Positions 33,033-46,626 of a DNA stretch of 64,000 bases are shown in pieces. The position numbers and the translations under genes are program-made. The notes below the pieces were generated by a model. That model had not been told where the DNA came from. It saw nothing but the letters and a program-made list of their open reading frames with translations, and did no database searches. The first letter of the stretch is position 1, and each line of letters starts with the position of its first letter. The DNA comes from Absidia repens (lineage: Eukaryota > Mucoromycota > Mucoromycetes > Mucorales > Cunninghamellaceae), in contig MCGE01000007.1 in NCBI GenBank assembly GCA_002105175.1, positions 496,001 through 560,000 on the forward strand. Direction: 5' to 3'.

Positions 33033-36000
33033 ATGCCGGAAGCCATTGGTAAGTTGGAATAAAAGTTACATTGTCTTGTATTAATATTTTACTTCCACCG
33101 TTAGATACCTTCAAGTATTTGGAAGACACTCTCGGAAAGAGAATCATGTTCCTCGACGGGGCTATGGGTACCATGGTTCAGCGCTTGAAGTTACAAGAAT
33201 CTGACTTTCGAGGTAAGTTGTCAAGAACAAATATGGCTGAACTGTTACTCAATTATTATTACAAATTATTAGGGGAAGAATTTATCGACTCACCAAAAGA
33301 TCTACGTGGCAACAACGATCTGTTGACCTTGACCAAAGCTGATGCCATTTATACAATTCACCGACAATACTTGGAAGCCGGTGCGGATATGGTGGAAACT
33401 AATACATTCAGTTCAACTTCTATCGCGCAGTTAGATTATGGCTTGGAAGACTACGCTTATCGCTTGAATAAAGAAGGCGCTGCCCTGGCCAAAAGAGCCT
33501 GTCTTGACGTAAGTGGTATTTGAATTTATATGCATATACAACAATAATATGTGAGTGACTGACTGGTTGTTCTTAGGTATGGGAAGCAACAGGAACTCCT
33601 AGATTTGTTTGCGGAGCTATTGGACCTACGAATCGAACGGCTTCCATCTCTCCTTCCGTTGAAAATCCCGCCTTCCGTAACGTGACGTTTGACGAACTAG
33701 TTGAAGCCTATGCGGAACAAACTCGCGGTTTACTTGATGGTGGTGCTGATATTTTATTAGTGGAAACTATTTTTGACACACTGAATGCTAAAGCCGCTAT
33801 CTTCGCCATTGATATTGTTTTTGAAGAGGATCAGTAAGTATCTGAGAAACAATACTCATTTGTGGGAGTTGAAGGGGAGGGAGGAGGGGGAGGAGGATAT
33901 CCACGAACTCATCGTTTATCTTTACACTTGATATTTTTATAGACGACCAAAAGTCCCTATTTTTATTTCCGGTACCATTGTGGATCAAAGTGGTCGTACT
34001 TTGTCTGGTCAAACAGGTGAAGCTTTTGTTACCTCCCTGCGTCATGCCGAACCTATGGCTTTTGGTCTCAACTGTGCCCTCGGTGCACCTCAAATGAAAC
34101 CATTTATCCAAAATATTAGTCGTTTTACTGATGCTCATATTATTTGCTATCCCAATGCAGTAAGATTTAAATGTCCTTTTACACCTCAAATTGTACATTC
34201 TGACGCTTTCTATTGCTGAATATATAGGGCTTGCCTAATGCCATGGGTGAATATGATGAAAGTCCAGAGCAAATGGCAATCAATGTTGAACCTTTTGCCA
34301 AAGAAGGGTTGGTCACTATTGTCGGTGGATGCTGTGGAACTACTCCTGAACATATCAAGGTAAAATAAATAAATACATAAACATACACATACTATATTGA
34401 CAAATACTCTCGACTCACCCTTTGTCCTTTTCTTCTTCTTCTTCTCTTGTAGGCTGTTGCTGATGTCTGTCGAAAGTACTCTCCTCGTCCCAAACCAGCA
34501 AAGAACACAGACGAAATGGTTTTATCTGGCTTGGAAGTCCTGGCTGTCAATGGAACTACTGGATTTGTCAATGTGGGTGAACGGTGCAACGTTGCTGGCT
34601 CAAGAAAATTCTGTCGTCACATTTTGAAAGGTGAATATGAAGAAGCCCTTGCTATTGCCCGGTCCCAAGTGGAAAATGGTGCCCAAGTGGTGGATTGTAA
34701 CTTTGATGAAGGGCTTTTGGATGGCAAAGCTGCGATGACTCGATTTTTAAATTTGATTGCGTCTGATCCTGATTGCGCTCGTGTGCCTCTGATGATTGAT
34801 TCTTCCAATTTTGCTGTCATTGAAGCTGGTCTGAAGTGTGCTCAAGGAAAATGCATTGTCAACTCTATCTCTTTGAAGGAAGGCGAAGCTGATTTTATTC
34901 GAAAAGCGAAATTGATTAAACGATTTGGTGCTGCTGTTGTGGTCATGGCGGTATGTATATACATATATGATTGTTGAGCAAAATGAACGGATTTTAATTT
35001 TTTATTTGTAATCTTTTAGTTCGATGAAGTTGGTCAAGCTGCTGAAGCCGATCGAAAACTTGAAATTTGTACTCGTTCATACAACATTTTGGTTCATCAA
35101 GTGGGGTAAGGCTAAATAATTAAAGCATCTCAGTAACTTACATGTGTACTCATCGTCTTATTCCTTTTTCTTAAACAAAAATAGCTTCAATCCCTACGAT
35201 ATTATCTTTGATCCTAATATCCTCACAATTGCGACCGGCATGGGTAAGTTAAAAATAGAATAGAACTGGCTTATCATTCATTCTCATTGCATGTTATTTG
35301 ATATAGAGGAACACAACAACTATGGTGTCGAGTTCATCAACGTCTGTTATGGAATCAAAAAGAACTTACCTGGTGCCAAAATTAGCGGTGGTGTCTCTAA
35401 TTTATCTTTTGCTTTCCGTGGCATGGACAAGGTTCGTGAAGCGATGCACTCTGTGTTTTTATTCCATACTGTGAAGGCTGGCATGGACATGGGTATTGTG
35501 AATGCTGGGTTTTTGACTGTATACGACGATATTCCGAAAGACTTATTGAAACTATGTGAAGATGCGGTTTGGAATCGTGATCCTGAAGTGACTGAAAAGT
35601 TGTTGGAATATGCGAAAGCTCACTCAAAGGATGCAAAGAAGGATGAAGATCTTGAAGAATGGCGAACATGGCCTGTCACGGAAAGAATCACTCATGCATT
35701 GGTCAAGGGGATCATGAAATTTATTTTGGAAGATACCGAAGAAGCGCGTCTTGACAAGGAAAAGTACCCTCGTGCCCTCCACGTTATTGAAGGACCTTTG
35801 ATGACTGGTATGAATGTGGTCGGTGATCTCTTTGGGAAAGGCAAGATGTTTTTACCTCAAGTCATTCGATCTGCTCGGTAAGTCCAACAAGAAAGTAAAC
35901 GAAGAGGTGGACGGGGAACGATAGTAAACCAGTTAGGATTGACTTGATGCTTTTTTATTTTTATTTTAGTGTGATGAAAAAAGCTGTTGCTCACTTGGTG

Positions 36001-37609
36001 GAATATATCAAGATTGAAAAAGAACAAGATATGGAAGCTACCGGTGCTACTGAAATGAAGGGTAATGGTACAATCGTGATGGCTACCGTCAAAGGCGATG
36101 TGCATGATATTGGCAAGAATATCTGTGGTGTGGTTCTTGGATGTAACAACTACCGTGTGATTGATATGGGCGTTATGGTACCATGTGACAAAATCATCAA
36201 GACAGCTATTGAAGAAAAGGCGGATATTGTTGGGTTGTCAGGTCTGATTACGCCCTCTTTGGAAGAGATGGTGATTGTGGCCAAGGAATTCCAAAAAGCT
36301 GGTTTGAAAATTCCTATTCTTATTGGTGGTGCAACAACAAGCAAAATGCATACGGCTGTCAAGATTGCTCCTCAATACCAATGTCCTGTGATTTATGTCT
36401 TGGATGCGTCTCGCAGTGTACCTGTGGCTGCCAGCTTGTTGAACGATGATCTGAAGGAAGATTTTGCTGATGATATCCGAGAAGAATATGATGAACTACG
36501 TGAAGAATACTACGAAGGTCTGGAAGAAAAGCGACTACTGAATCTGGCGGCGGCTCGTGACAAGAAGCTGGAAATTGACTGGACGGCTACTCCTCCTCCT
36601 GACAAACCTACTTACTTGGGCACCAAAGTGTATGATGATTATCCTTTGGAAAAGTTACTCGATCGTATTGACTGGAATCCATTCTTCCAAGTGTTCCAAC
36701 TTCGTGGTCGTTACCCCAACCGTGGATATCCCAAGATTTTTGATGATGAAGCCGTTGGTCCTGAAGCGAAACGCTTATTTGATGATGCTCAAGTCATGTT
36801 GAAAGAAATTGTCGACAAAAAATTATTGCGTGCACGCGGTATTGTGGGCTTCTACCCTGCCAACTCGATTGGGGACGATATTGAAATCTATGAAGACGAG
36901 TCTAGGGAATCGGTCAAGGCGAAATTCTTTGGTCTTCGCCAACAATCTGAAAAGGAAACGGACGAACCTTACTACTGTCTTTCCGACTTTGTGGCACCAA
37001 AATCTGCCGACGTGGCTGATTACGTGGGTATGTTTGCTGTCAGTACTGGATTTGGATGCGACGAGATGGTCAAGAAATATGACGACGATCAAGATGACTA
37101 TTCTTCCATTATGGCCAAAGCTTTAGCGGATCGTTTGGCTGAAGCATTCGCTGAATTGCTACATGAAGATGTGCGCAAGGTGGATTGGGGGTATGCTTCC
37201 GAAGAAAAATTGTCGGCCAGTGATCTTTTTGCTGTTCGCTATCAAGGCATCCGTCCTGCTGGTGGTAAGTAGTAAAGCGTGGGATGATATACTTCGAAAG
37301 ACACTAATATATACATATGACACTTTTCCCTAATTTTTAGGTTATCCTTCTCAGCCGGATCACACTGAGAAAAAGACGATGTGGGAACTAGGCAATATTG
37401 CAGAACAAACCGGTATCACCTTGACTGACTCATTGGCTATGAATCCACCAGCCAGTGTTAGTGGTATTTACTTTGGCCATGAAAAGAGTACCTATTTTGC
37501 CGTGGGGAAAATCGATAAAGATCAAATCGAAGACTATGCTGCTCGGAAAGGAATGGAAGTGTCTGAAGTGGAAAGGAATTTAAATACCATCCTTGCCTAT
37601 GATACTTAG
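33033..37609 (+). CDS. metH: Cobalamin-dependent methionine synthase, 1247 aa
   Basis: Twelve exons: 33033-33048, 33105-33212, 33273-33508, 33577-33833, 33943-34159, 34228-34359, 34453-34950, 35020-35105, 35185-35243, 35307-35877, 35970-37264, 37341-37609. The joined frame is 3744 nt. It transfers a methyl group from methyltetrahydrofolate via B12 to homocysteine. Homocysteine domain: LDGAMGTM, with Zn ligands C250 (NCALG) and C313/C314 (GGCCGTT). Pterin domain: [14 protein letters not shown] (about 363). B12 domain: GDVHDIGKN with axial His H772. Activation domain: [12 protein letters not shown], ending near DYAARKGM. All modules and the length (E. coli 1227 aa) are complete. No targeting peptide, so cytosolic. 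Exon 1 is only 16 nt. Intron 2 (33213-33272) is 60 nt, in frame and stop-free, so retention would add 20 residues. Confidence 0.96.
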
Positions 37610-39828
37610 TTTTAGCTCCAGTTTAGTTTGCTGTATATTGTTATTTTTCTTTTTTTACTCAGTCATAGTTTCTATTTTTTATGAATAGTATTTTAGTATT
37701 ATAGTCCCCTTCAACTCCTTTTTGTTTATTTAAATTTTATTTTTGTTTATTGTTTTGCCTAATAAATGATCTGACGCTTAACTGGGTCTTTTAACAAACG
37801 CAAATCTATGCTACAGTATTCAAAAAGAAAAAGAAAAAAAAAAGCGAACACCCTCGGGTACAGTAAGCAGTCTACTGTGTGTCAGGGGGGGGGGAGGTTG
37901 AAGTGTGGGTTTTGAGGGGACGGGATTAGAGGTCTCTCCACCATTTTGTACTTTGGTGAGCGACCCCCTTGGGCTCAAATTGTCGCCATATACAAGAAGA
38001 AGAAATATGGATAGTGTCAAAGTTCACACACCGACCACGTGATTGTACATTTATTTACCAATCTGTCTTTTCCATTTTATCATTGCATTACTCTTATACG
38101 TCAGTATATTTATTGAGGTGTTTCATTCTTTTTCTTTGGCTTCTGTCTCTTTTTTGATAGAATGCGGTACCTTGGTTTAGGTAGATATAGTCTATTATTA
38201 TCTCTTTAACGGGATTTTAGATCAATCGTTATTAGATCAAATTAGCCTCTTCTTAAAGAGCGGTGTCGTGGAACCATCATATTGTTAGTCGGGAACCGTC
38301 TTCTGTGAATTTTCATTGGCATGAAAAAATTCGGTGCTCCAGTTCAGTATGAGCTTCCAGAAATTATTTAAATCCCGCGCACCTGATTTTATTTTTCGCC
38401 CGTTCTTGTTCTTGTTTTTTCTTTCCTTCTTCTTCTTTTTTTTTTTTTTCCTTTCAGCATTTATCTTTTTTGAGGTTATGTTGGACTTAGATTAGTGTCA
38501 GGACTAGTTTAGAAGGGGTTTCAGCTCAGGGATTACAAGATGCACGGGGCAACCCTTTCATTTTGGATCTAGTATTTAGGACCACCATTAGCTGACTCGT
38601 TGAAGCCTCCATTAGCTTCGTTTATTGTTAGTTTGTCCATAGTTTTAAAATATATTGAATAAAATGTGTTCTTTTTACAGCTTCAATGAAAGTGTACCTT
38701 TAGCATTTCTCATTTCTTGTACATATGATTCCTTTTTTTTTTATCACCATCACCCTTGTGCAGCGATATTGACCGTTGTTATGTTTCAATACAAGATATC
38801 CGTTTAGTCATTCTCATGCATTGTGCATTACATTAACTCCCTTTTACAATCATACTCTTAGATTGGAGTTGACCACTTTCCAAATATTACAGTAATCTCC
38901 TTCATATTTCCTGCAATAGATGTTTCCATCAAATATTTTGTCCCATTGAACCGTTCGTCTTTAGTTATAGTATCTATCAATATGCTTCAATAAAATACGC
39001 CTTTTATTAACCGTCCTCTGATTCATCGGATAGTAAACAAAGTTGTTATTTTATATGTTTATTGAATGTCCTACAGAATAATTCCTTTCTAGTTCACTCA
39101 CTATGACTAGTTCCCTCCGTGAAGTCCTGGGGCCTGGCTGATAGTCTTAGATCACTTAATATCACAGATAGCCATGTTCCTGCTTGATCAATAATATACA
39201 TGGATCCAGGTTGATGTATGGTTGTAGCTGCGATTATAGAGCGCTTTTTTTTCACCGTCCTGTATAGCTCACTCAAAGACCACATTCATTATCATCAGGA
39301 GCATAGCGACTGATTGATAGTTCAAGGTCACTTAGTATGAACCGTGGTTGTATTCCCGGTCTACCATTCATATCAATCAACCTAGACTGTAATCTCCTGA
39401 AATGAGTATACTGTATATTTACAACTCACTACTTCTGTTCTGAAATCGGTTGAATTCCAAGAGGTCGCCTATTAAGATGCAAAAATGGCGAGGTCGTCCA
39501 ATTTCATCAAAAACCACACTTCAACAACTTCACTCTTGACACCTTGTAGACGACTTCTTTGTAAGTGTAAAATTACAGTAAAGATAAAAAATTGCAATAA
39601 TTAAGGCTTACTTTATACGTTGATTTTGAACTGCATCATAGAGACATGAGTTGAGGAAAAAATCAAATCAGTTGGAAGGAAATTTTCTAGGAACTCTTGT
39701 GTTCGGCTTCAAGTTTTTCTATGATCGAGTCAGCATTAGGCGGAACAAGTAAAAGCTGTGGGTGCACTTACTTTAAATGATAGATAGTCTCATTGTCAGT
39801 GAGTACACGGTTGCCGCTCTAGAGTCTC

Positions 39829-39859
<31 letters not shown>

Positions 39860-40121
39860 CATAGTGTATCGAGATAATTTTTGTGGAAAAAAAGAGAATA
39901 TCGACCTAGTAGAAGAGAAGCCTTCCATCTTGACAGTATTGATTGATTTTGCACCCCGTTTGATTTTTTTTTCCTACCACATTATTTTTTGTTTTAATTT
40001 TTTAATTTTTATTTTTATTTTTATTTTTTTATTTTTCATTTTTATTTGTTTTGCCTTACAGACACTCCTCCACCAATTCCAATCGTTTGACACATTCTGT
40101 TAATTGATTGATTGACCAACT
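37610..40121. other. Intergenic region with family D copy and long A/T tracts
   Basis: It holds family D copy F (38370-39060), an A-rich run near 39830-39857, and T-rich leader sequence before the next gene (39960-40060). No gene is recognised in this 2.5 kb. Confidence 0.6.
38370..39060 (+). repeat. Dispersed repeat family D, copy F
   Basis: It starts near AAATCCCGCGCACCTGATTT, then a CT/T-rich stretch, then TTGGACTTAGATTAGTGTCA, GGACTAGTTTAGAAGGGGTT and CCCTTTCATTTTGGATCTAG. Serial modules TTGAATAAAATG, TTCAATACAAGATATCC and TTCAATAAAATACGCC follow. It is the reverse complement of 46990-47690 over about 600 bp. Confidence 0.85.
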
Positions 40122-43100
40122 ATGCACTGTGTTAAAGGGTCAATGTTGCTGAATACCAGGACTCGTCAAAGAGCCATCCCCAAACAATTGGCGACGCTAC
40201 TCACTTCTAACAAAACTGCTACGTTTATTACCACGGCACCAACTCGATCACGAAAACTGTATACAACTTGGAACGATAGCGGTAGCAACCTTGTGGATCA
40301 ACGACCGTTTGACAATCTTTTGACATGTGCTACTCATATTCCTTCTGGATCTTTTTCTCGTACTATGAGACGTCAATATCGACAACAACTGCGCTTCAAA
40401 ACTACATCAGTGCTTCCAGCATCTCTAGATTCAACTGACTATGATCCCAATGCTTGTATATCACACTTTGCTCAACTTGAAGATTACAAGGCGGTGATAT
40501 CAGAATTCAAGACGGTAGAGCACTTGGATACCCCTTTGACCACCGAAACCTATCAGGCGGTAATGGAAGCCTATGGTACCTTGCCAATGGATGCCAAGAA
40601 TATGACCGATATGATGAATGCTTATAATGAAATGCTTACTCGGGGTGTACTTCCTACTTCAGAAATCTATGCTGTTATTATTGGATCACTCTGCGCCAGG
40701 GATGGAATAGTCAATAGCACTACAAATGCAATTCACCGTCAAATGGATATCGATTCGTATGATACCAAAGGAAATATGCAATTACATCCTATCTCTGTAG
40801 AAAATCTGATGAAGTCAAGTAAGTTTTTTTTTTAGATACTCATATATATGTAATCTTCATTGACTCATCGTTTTTTTTTTTTTTTTTACTCCATTTTCAT
40901 TTTCAGGGTCCTCTCTTGGTGCTCTTAAATCAGAAAAAAATTTGCAACGTGCTGTGACTATATTTGAACAAGCTGTTTCCGAAGGCAAGACAAAAGCTTT
41001 CGATGTGGGACTTTACAACAACCTTTTGCATGGACTCTCTTATACCGGCAATACTCAGGATGGACTATTCATTTACGAACAGCTAGAAAACAGTCAGGTG
41101 CGGCCCAATATTACGACCTTTGCTAGGCTATTGTCATTATTTGGAAATGCTGGCGATCTGCAGGCGGTGGAAGAATGCTTCAAAGAATACAAGAACGTCT
41201 ATCGTGGTATTCCTGCACATGATCAAGTCTATATTTACAATGCTTTAGTGTCTGCTCATGCCAATGCTGGTGATCTTGACGGTGCTCTTCATCTGCTGGA
41301 AAAATCAATGGTCAAGGCTCATATTCCGGTGACAATTTCTTCTTACAACAAGATTCTTTACCGTGCTTGCTTGGACAACAACATGGAACTGGTCTCACAT
41401 GTGGTCGACAAACTCAATTTGGACAATCAGCTTCCCAAACCGGATTCAAATACATATGGCATTCTCTTATCTATGTACAGCCGAACAAGAAATATGGGCA
41501 AGGCGCATGAAGTGTTTGATAAAGTGATGTCTATGAATCTCGACCGCCAATATGGCCATTTGAATGAATATGTGGCTGCGTGTGTAGATGAAAATGAACT
41601 TGGGCGCTCTATGGATATTATCAGGGCAATGTCTGTCCATGGCTTGCAAGTACATATCAATCAATGCTGTAGGGTAGTCAATGGTTATTTTGGCACTGGT
41701 GATATGCGAGGTGCTGCTGCTGCCGTGAAGGAAATCATACAATTACAAAGCAAGACATACCATATTGGGAATACCTCTCCATTGGTGGCACTCTGCATGG
41801 ATGTCGTTCAGCGTACGGACAACTTGGTGGATGCTTTGGATATTCTTCGTGTCTTGAACTTGTACTCAATTAGGCTCGATAACCCTGGATCTGAAGCTGT
41901 ACTCAAGTTATATGATCAAACCAAAACCGACTCGTTGAAATGGAACGAATTTGTGGATTACTGCACCGACCGATCCTACTTTACGCTCTATGAAGCTGCC
42001 TTCAAAGCCCATCATGATGCCAACCAATTCAGCAAAACAGCTTTCCAGCTCTTGAAAGACATGTATGATCTCAATATTCAAACGAATTCTGGGTTGTATA
42101 TCCGTGTTGGTACTCGAATGAACAAATATGGCACCGTGGAAGACAAAGTCCGATGGGAAAAGGCGTTTGGTGAATACTACCCTGATATACAAAACGAAGT
42201 ACGCCAACAACTTTCAACCACAACGACAAAAACGACAAAAACGATAGTGTCATCATCATCATCATCATCACCAGCAACAACTTCAAGCAACTCTAGTATG
42301 GCTGATGTGCGAACCAATGAGGTATTGAATCTTGTCCAATCTGGTGAATTTGACAAAGGATTGGTCTTGATGCAAGAAAAGATTATTGATCAAGGGATGA
42401 TTCCTACTCCTGGAGCGGTGTGTACTATGATCTTGGAAGCTAACAAATCACATCTTGTGGAAACAGCAAATAAAATGTACGAAATGGTATTGGATCCCTT
42501 CAATCAATTGGATACAGGAACTCGAAAAAAGGCAATGCATATGCTCAACAACAACATGATGATTATTCACTCAAACAACAAGGATGCGGATAATACCAAA
42601 TTTTATTATGACAAATTGCGATCAGACGGTATGTACCCGGATGGTGATGGATACGGCGCTCTCTTGACCTGTGCAACCAATATTCATGCAAACGATGCGT
42701 CCGTGGAAGCTATGATGATCATTGACGAAGCGAAAAAACACAATGTCCGGCCTACATTATACATGTACAATGTGGTTATTTCCAAACTGGGCAAAAATCG
42801 GAAGATGGATCAAGCTCTGGCACTTTTCAATGAAATGCAAGGAAATGGCGTGTATCCCGACTCAGTGACTTATGCTAGTGTGATCTCTACCTGCTTGCGG
42901 TATGGCTCGGAGGCTCAAGCTACCAAGTACTTTGACGAAATGACTCGCTTACCAAATTGCCGGCCGCGTATTAGTGCGTACAACTCAATGATTCAATACT
43001 ATGTCCGCGAACGTGGTGATCGCAAACAGGCGATGGTGTATTTTGAAAAGCTCAAGACAACGCATTTGGTGCCCTCAATTCACACTTTCAGACTATTGAT

Positions 43101-43677
43101 TGAAGCTTATGCCAATACTCCAGATTACGACATGGTGGCTGCATGCAATGTACTGACCGATATGAAGAATCAATTTGGACAAGATGCTGTGGCAAGTCAT
43201 TATGCGACCTTGATTCACTCTTATGGTTGCATCCATCGCGATGTCGCCTCTGCTGAAGCGATGCTAGACAAAATGACTCGAGCTGGAATTCCATCGAATG
43301 AACCTGTCTATCGAGCTCTTTTGGACACCTATATTAGTCATGGCAACATACCCAAGGCGGAAGCACTCTACCAAACCATGTTGGATGCTAATCTACGATC
43401 ATCGCCTTACATCGAAAGTTTATTCATCCAGGGGTATGGCGACAACGACGCTGTGGACAAAGCGGAACACGTGTTTAATAGGACGAGTGATGAACGATCC
43501 GCGGATGGAGGTGGTGTTATCCGTGAACCCAGTACATATGAAGCTATGGTCAAGGTGTATATGAATCATGGTCAAATCGATAAGGCTACTCAGGTGCGGA
43601 ATAGGATGAAGCAATGTGGTTTCCCAATCAAGGTGGTGGATGGTGTCTCTCTTCTTATTGAACAAGGCCAAGCGTAG
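40122..43677 (+). CDS. Mitochondrial pentatricopeptide-repeat protein, 1155 aa
   Basis: Two exons, 40122-40818 and 40907-43677, join in frame (3468 nt). The first ~90 residues are Arg/Ser/Thr-rich with few acids, typical of a mitochondrial presequence. The body consists of many ~35-residue helical repeats of PPR type, in two blocks separated by a Ser/Thr tract (SSSSSSSPATTSSNSS). Examples: YNNLLHGLSYTGNTQDGLFI, YNVVISKLGKNRKMDQALAL, YASVISTCLRYGSEAQATKY, YNSMIQYYVRERGDRKQAMV. PPR proteins bind organelle RNA to stabilise, process or help translate it. Which transcript is bound cannot be told by eye. The (TCA)n run at 42251 encodes the Ser tract. Confidence 0.92.
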
Positions 43678-44299
43678 TTTAATTTAATCATGCTTATCTC
43701 AATTTTGTGAATAGTCCCTTTTTTATTTATTTATTTTTATTTTCATTTAGTTTGTCTTATCAATATTCCCATTAGTACTTTGTTACTAGTAGTCTCCTCC
43801 CTCATCCCTTATATTATATATATATGTATATATATTATACATCATTCACCCTTAGATTTATTTTATCTCAATTTGAAAAAATGGTCACCGAAAATAAAAA
43901 CCAAATCACCTCAAAAAGCTATTTTATAGATAAATGATTGTATTATTTTGTTATCTTCAGTAACACACACAGACAGGAAAGGGAAATCGAATCTTATCAT
44001 TACCGATTTTACATATGATATGCAAATGCAAATAGAAAATCTCTCCTCCATGCTATAATTTTTATATATTGCTCCCCATCTTCCCCGAAGAAAGTTTATA
44101 GGGGGCGCTTTTTAATTTGATTGGTCAGTCGGAAACACATTTGACCCGTTTTTTTTTTATCTTATCTCCCAATTTCCGACACTTTTCGATATAAAAAAAA
44201 ATGGTCTTTTTATTTTTTCCTTTTACTTCTCCACACTTGTAATATATACCTTCCTTTTTCTTTTTGCTTTTTCTTTATCTTCTATATACAACACCCCTA

Positions 44300-46137
44300 A
44301 TGACGACAATAAAATCAACAGCAACTCCTTCATTTGTTATCTTCTCAGGTGGATCTGCCTGCAATCATATCGCCAAAGCATTCCACGAAGTTGGTCACCA
44401 GGATGTTGCTTATATTCTCGGTATATCGGATAATGGTGGATCAACGGTAAAATAAAATAAAAATAGATCACATATATTCAAGCTTTTCATGGGCACTCAT
44501 TCCTTTTATTTTGTTTTTTTTGGTATAAAGAGTGAAGTCCTTCGTGTGCTTGGTGGACCGAGTATTGGGGATTTGCGTTCTCGCTTGACCAGACTTATTG
44601 ATATTGTAGATGCTTCTCCCTCAGATGAACGTGTGGCTATTAAGGATTTACTCAGCTATCGACTCTCCAATGATCCAGAGCAAGTCAAAGATGAATGGGC
44701 ATCCATCGTGGAAGGTCGACACAGGTACGATATACACACTGACCCGTTTGGCACCGACAATTTATAAAAAAGGAAATATGACTCACTGAGACACCCTATT
44801 TTTTTTCTTTGTATTGAACAAATAGATTATGGAAAAAGATACCAGCAGAAAAGAAAGAAACTATCCGTGGCTTCTTGACCAACTTCAACGGCGAAATATT
44901 GAAACGGGCCCACAAACGCTTCAACTTTTGCAACGGCAGTATTGGCAACTTCTTTTTGACAGGGGCAAGACTCTTTTTTGGATCGTTGGAAGCGGCGCTC
45001 TTTTTATTCTCCGCCATTACCGGAATTAGTGAATTCACCAGTGTCCTTCCAGTGATCAACACCAATCATACTGCTACCATTGCTGCTCAATTACAAAACG
45101 GCGATACTATTCTCGGTCAATGTGAAATAAGTCATCCATCCACTCCACCAACATCCAGTCATCAACATGGTGCCAATTCTCCCTCGTGCCTCTCTTCCCG
45201 TATGATGGTTAATCCTATTGATGCCTTTATGCAGCTCGGTGACGAACCTATTCCAACTTCCTCTGATGATTATATGACAATGATCGATAAGACAAAATCA
45301 ACAACGTTAGAAGATGACGATGACAATGATGACCATGCATATACCAGCAACCTATTTTTCTCAAAGCATGCGGAACAGCAACTTTCTTCACCCATTCGAC
45401 GACTCTACTACATCAACGAATACGGCCAAGAAATCTATCCAGTACCGAACCCCAAAGTGATCACTCAACTATCGACCAAAAACACCTTGATTTATTCTAT
45501 TGGATCACTCTATACCTCCATTGTTCCTTCATTGATCCTCCGCAATGTGGGTAACGCTATTTCGCAATCGCAATCTCTCGATTACAAGATCTTATTGTTA
45601 AATGGCTCAAATGACCGGGAAACGCATGGTTATTCTGCTCTGGATTTTATCCTCACCATCACTGGGGCCTTAAATGAAAGTCAGAAGGTGGACTGTCGAA
45701 GAGCTTTTTACCAAACCAACTTATCTCAACGCATGACAACAACAGCGGGTGCTTCTTCCTATTGTGGACGTACGACTCACGGCCCTTCTTTATCTCCATA
45801 TCAGCACAACAAATCATCATTATCATCGACGTCTTCTCATTCCTCACATAATGGTGGCGCTGATAGTGGTTACGCTTCTTTCTCTAGTTCCCCAACTCAC
45901 CATTATCCTCCCTTCCCTGATCAACTTTTCCAACCTTCGCCGCCTAGCTCATTCATCACTCACTTGGTATACCTGGACCATGGTGAAATATCAGTAGATG
46001 TGCCTTCCATAGAGCAATTGGGGATCAAATGTGTCAAGATGAAAGGGAATCTATGTCCCTCTACTGGCAAACCTGTTTACGATGATAGCGTGCTGACGTC
46101 TACCCTGCGGTCTCTTCATACACAGCTTGTAGTTTAA
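44300..46137 (+). CDS. CofD/UPF0052-family protein, 550 aa
   Basis: Three exons: 44300-44446, 44531-44724, 44826-46137 (1653 nt joined). The first in-frame ATG, at 44300, directly precedes the conserved start. Family motifs: FVIFSGGSACNHIAKAF, ISDNGGST, GGPSIGDLRSRL, and NFCNGSIGNFFLTGARLFFG with SAITGI. Bacterial and archaeal members are phospholactate transferases (CofD) or the YvcK regulators of envelope metabolism; budding yeast has the uncharacterised YNL011C. Biochemical role in fungi is unknown to me. A low-complexity Ser/His insert (about residues 410-490) interrupts the C-terminal half. No signal peptide. Confidence 0.9.
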
Positions 46138-46626
46138 TTTTTAGTAGTAGTCTTAGTAGTAATACTGGTAGTAGTAGTAGTAGTAGTCTTAGTAGTATTA
46201 TAATCAACTTCATTGTTTTATTTTGTTTAATTTTATTGAAAAAGAGGATTTTTTTTATTTATCTCTTATATACCATCAACCTTCATTTTGTATAGTACAT
46301 CCATTCATTGCAATAAAAAAAAACAATCGCCTTTTTTAAGTTACCATTTGAAACGCCACATTTTTTATTTGAAGGGATTCCATACACTTTTTAGATTTTC
46401 TTAGTATTGGAAATACTCACATACATCTAGTCGGTTTTTTGAGCACTTTTGAATACAAGTTCAAGGAAATGATAACCATGATGATGTCGAATTTCTTTTC
46501 TCCGGGAAGTTTATGCAGAAGGGATGATATGTATGATATTGACCTTTTTTTTTTGACGAAAACACCCCCCCAATATATTTATATATATATATATATATAT
46601 AACGAGCTAAATATATACATGTTAAG

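Noticed and set aside
44264..44299. Earlier start for the CofD-family gene
   Set aside because: The upstream in-frame codon is TTG, not ATG. The ATG at 44300 directly precedes the conserved FVIFSGGSA segment.
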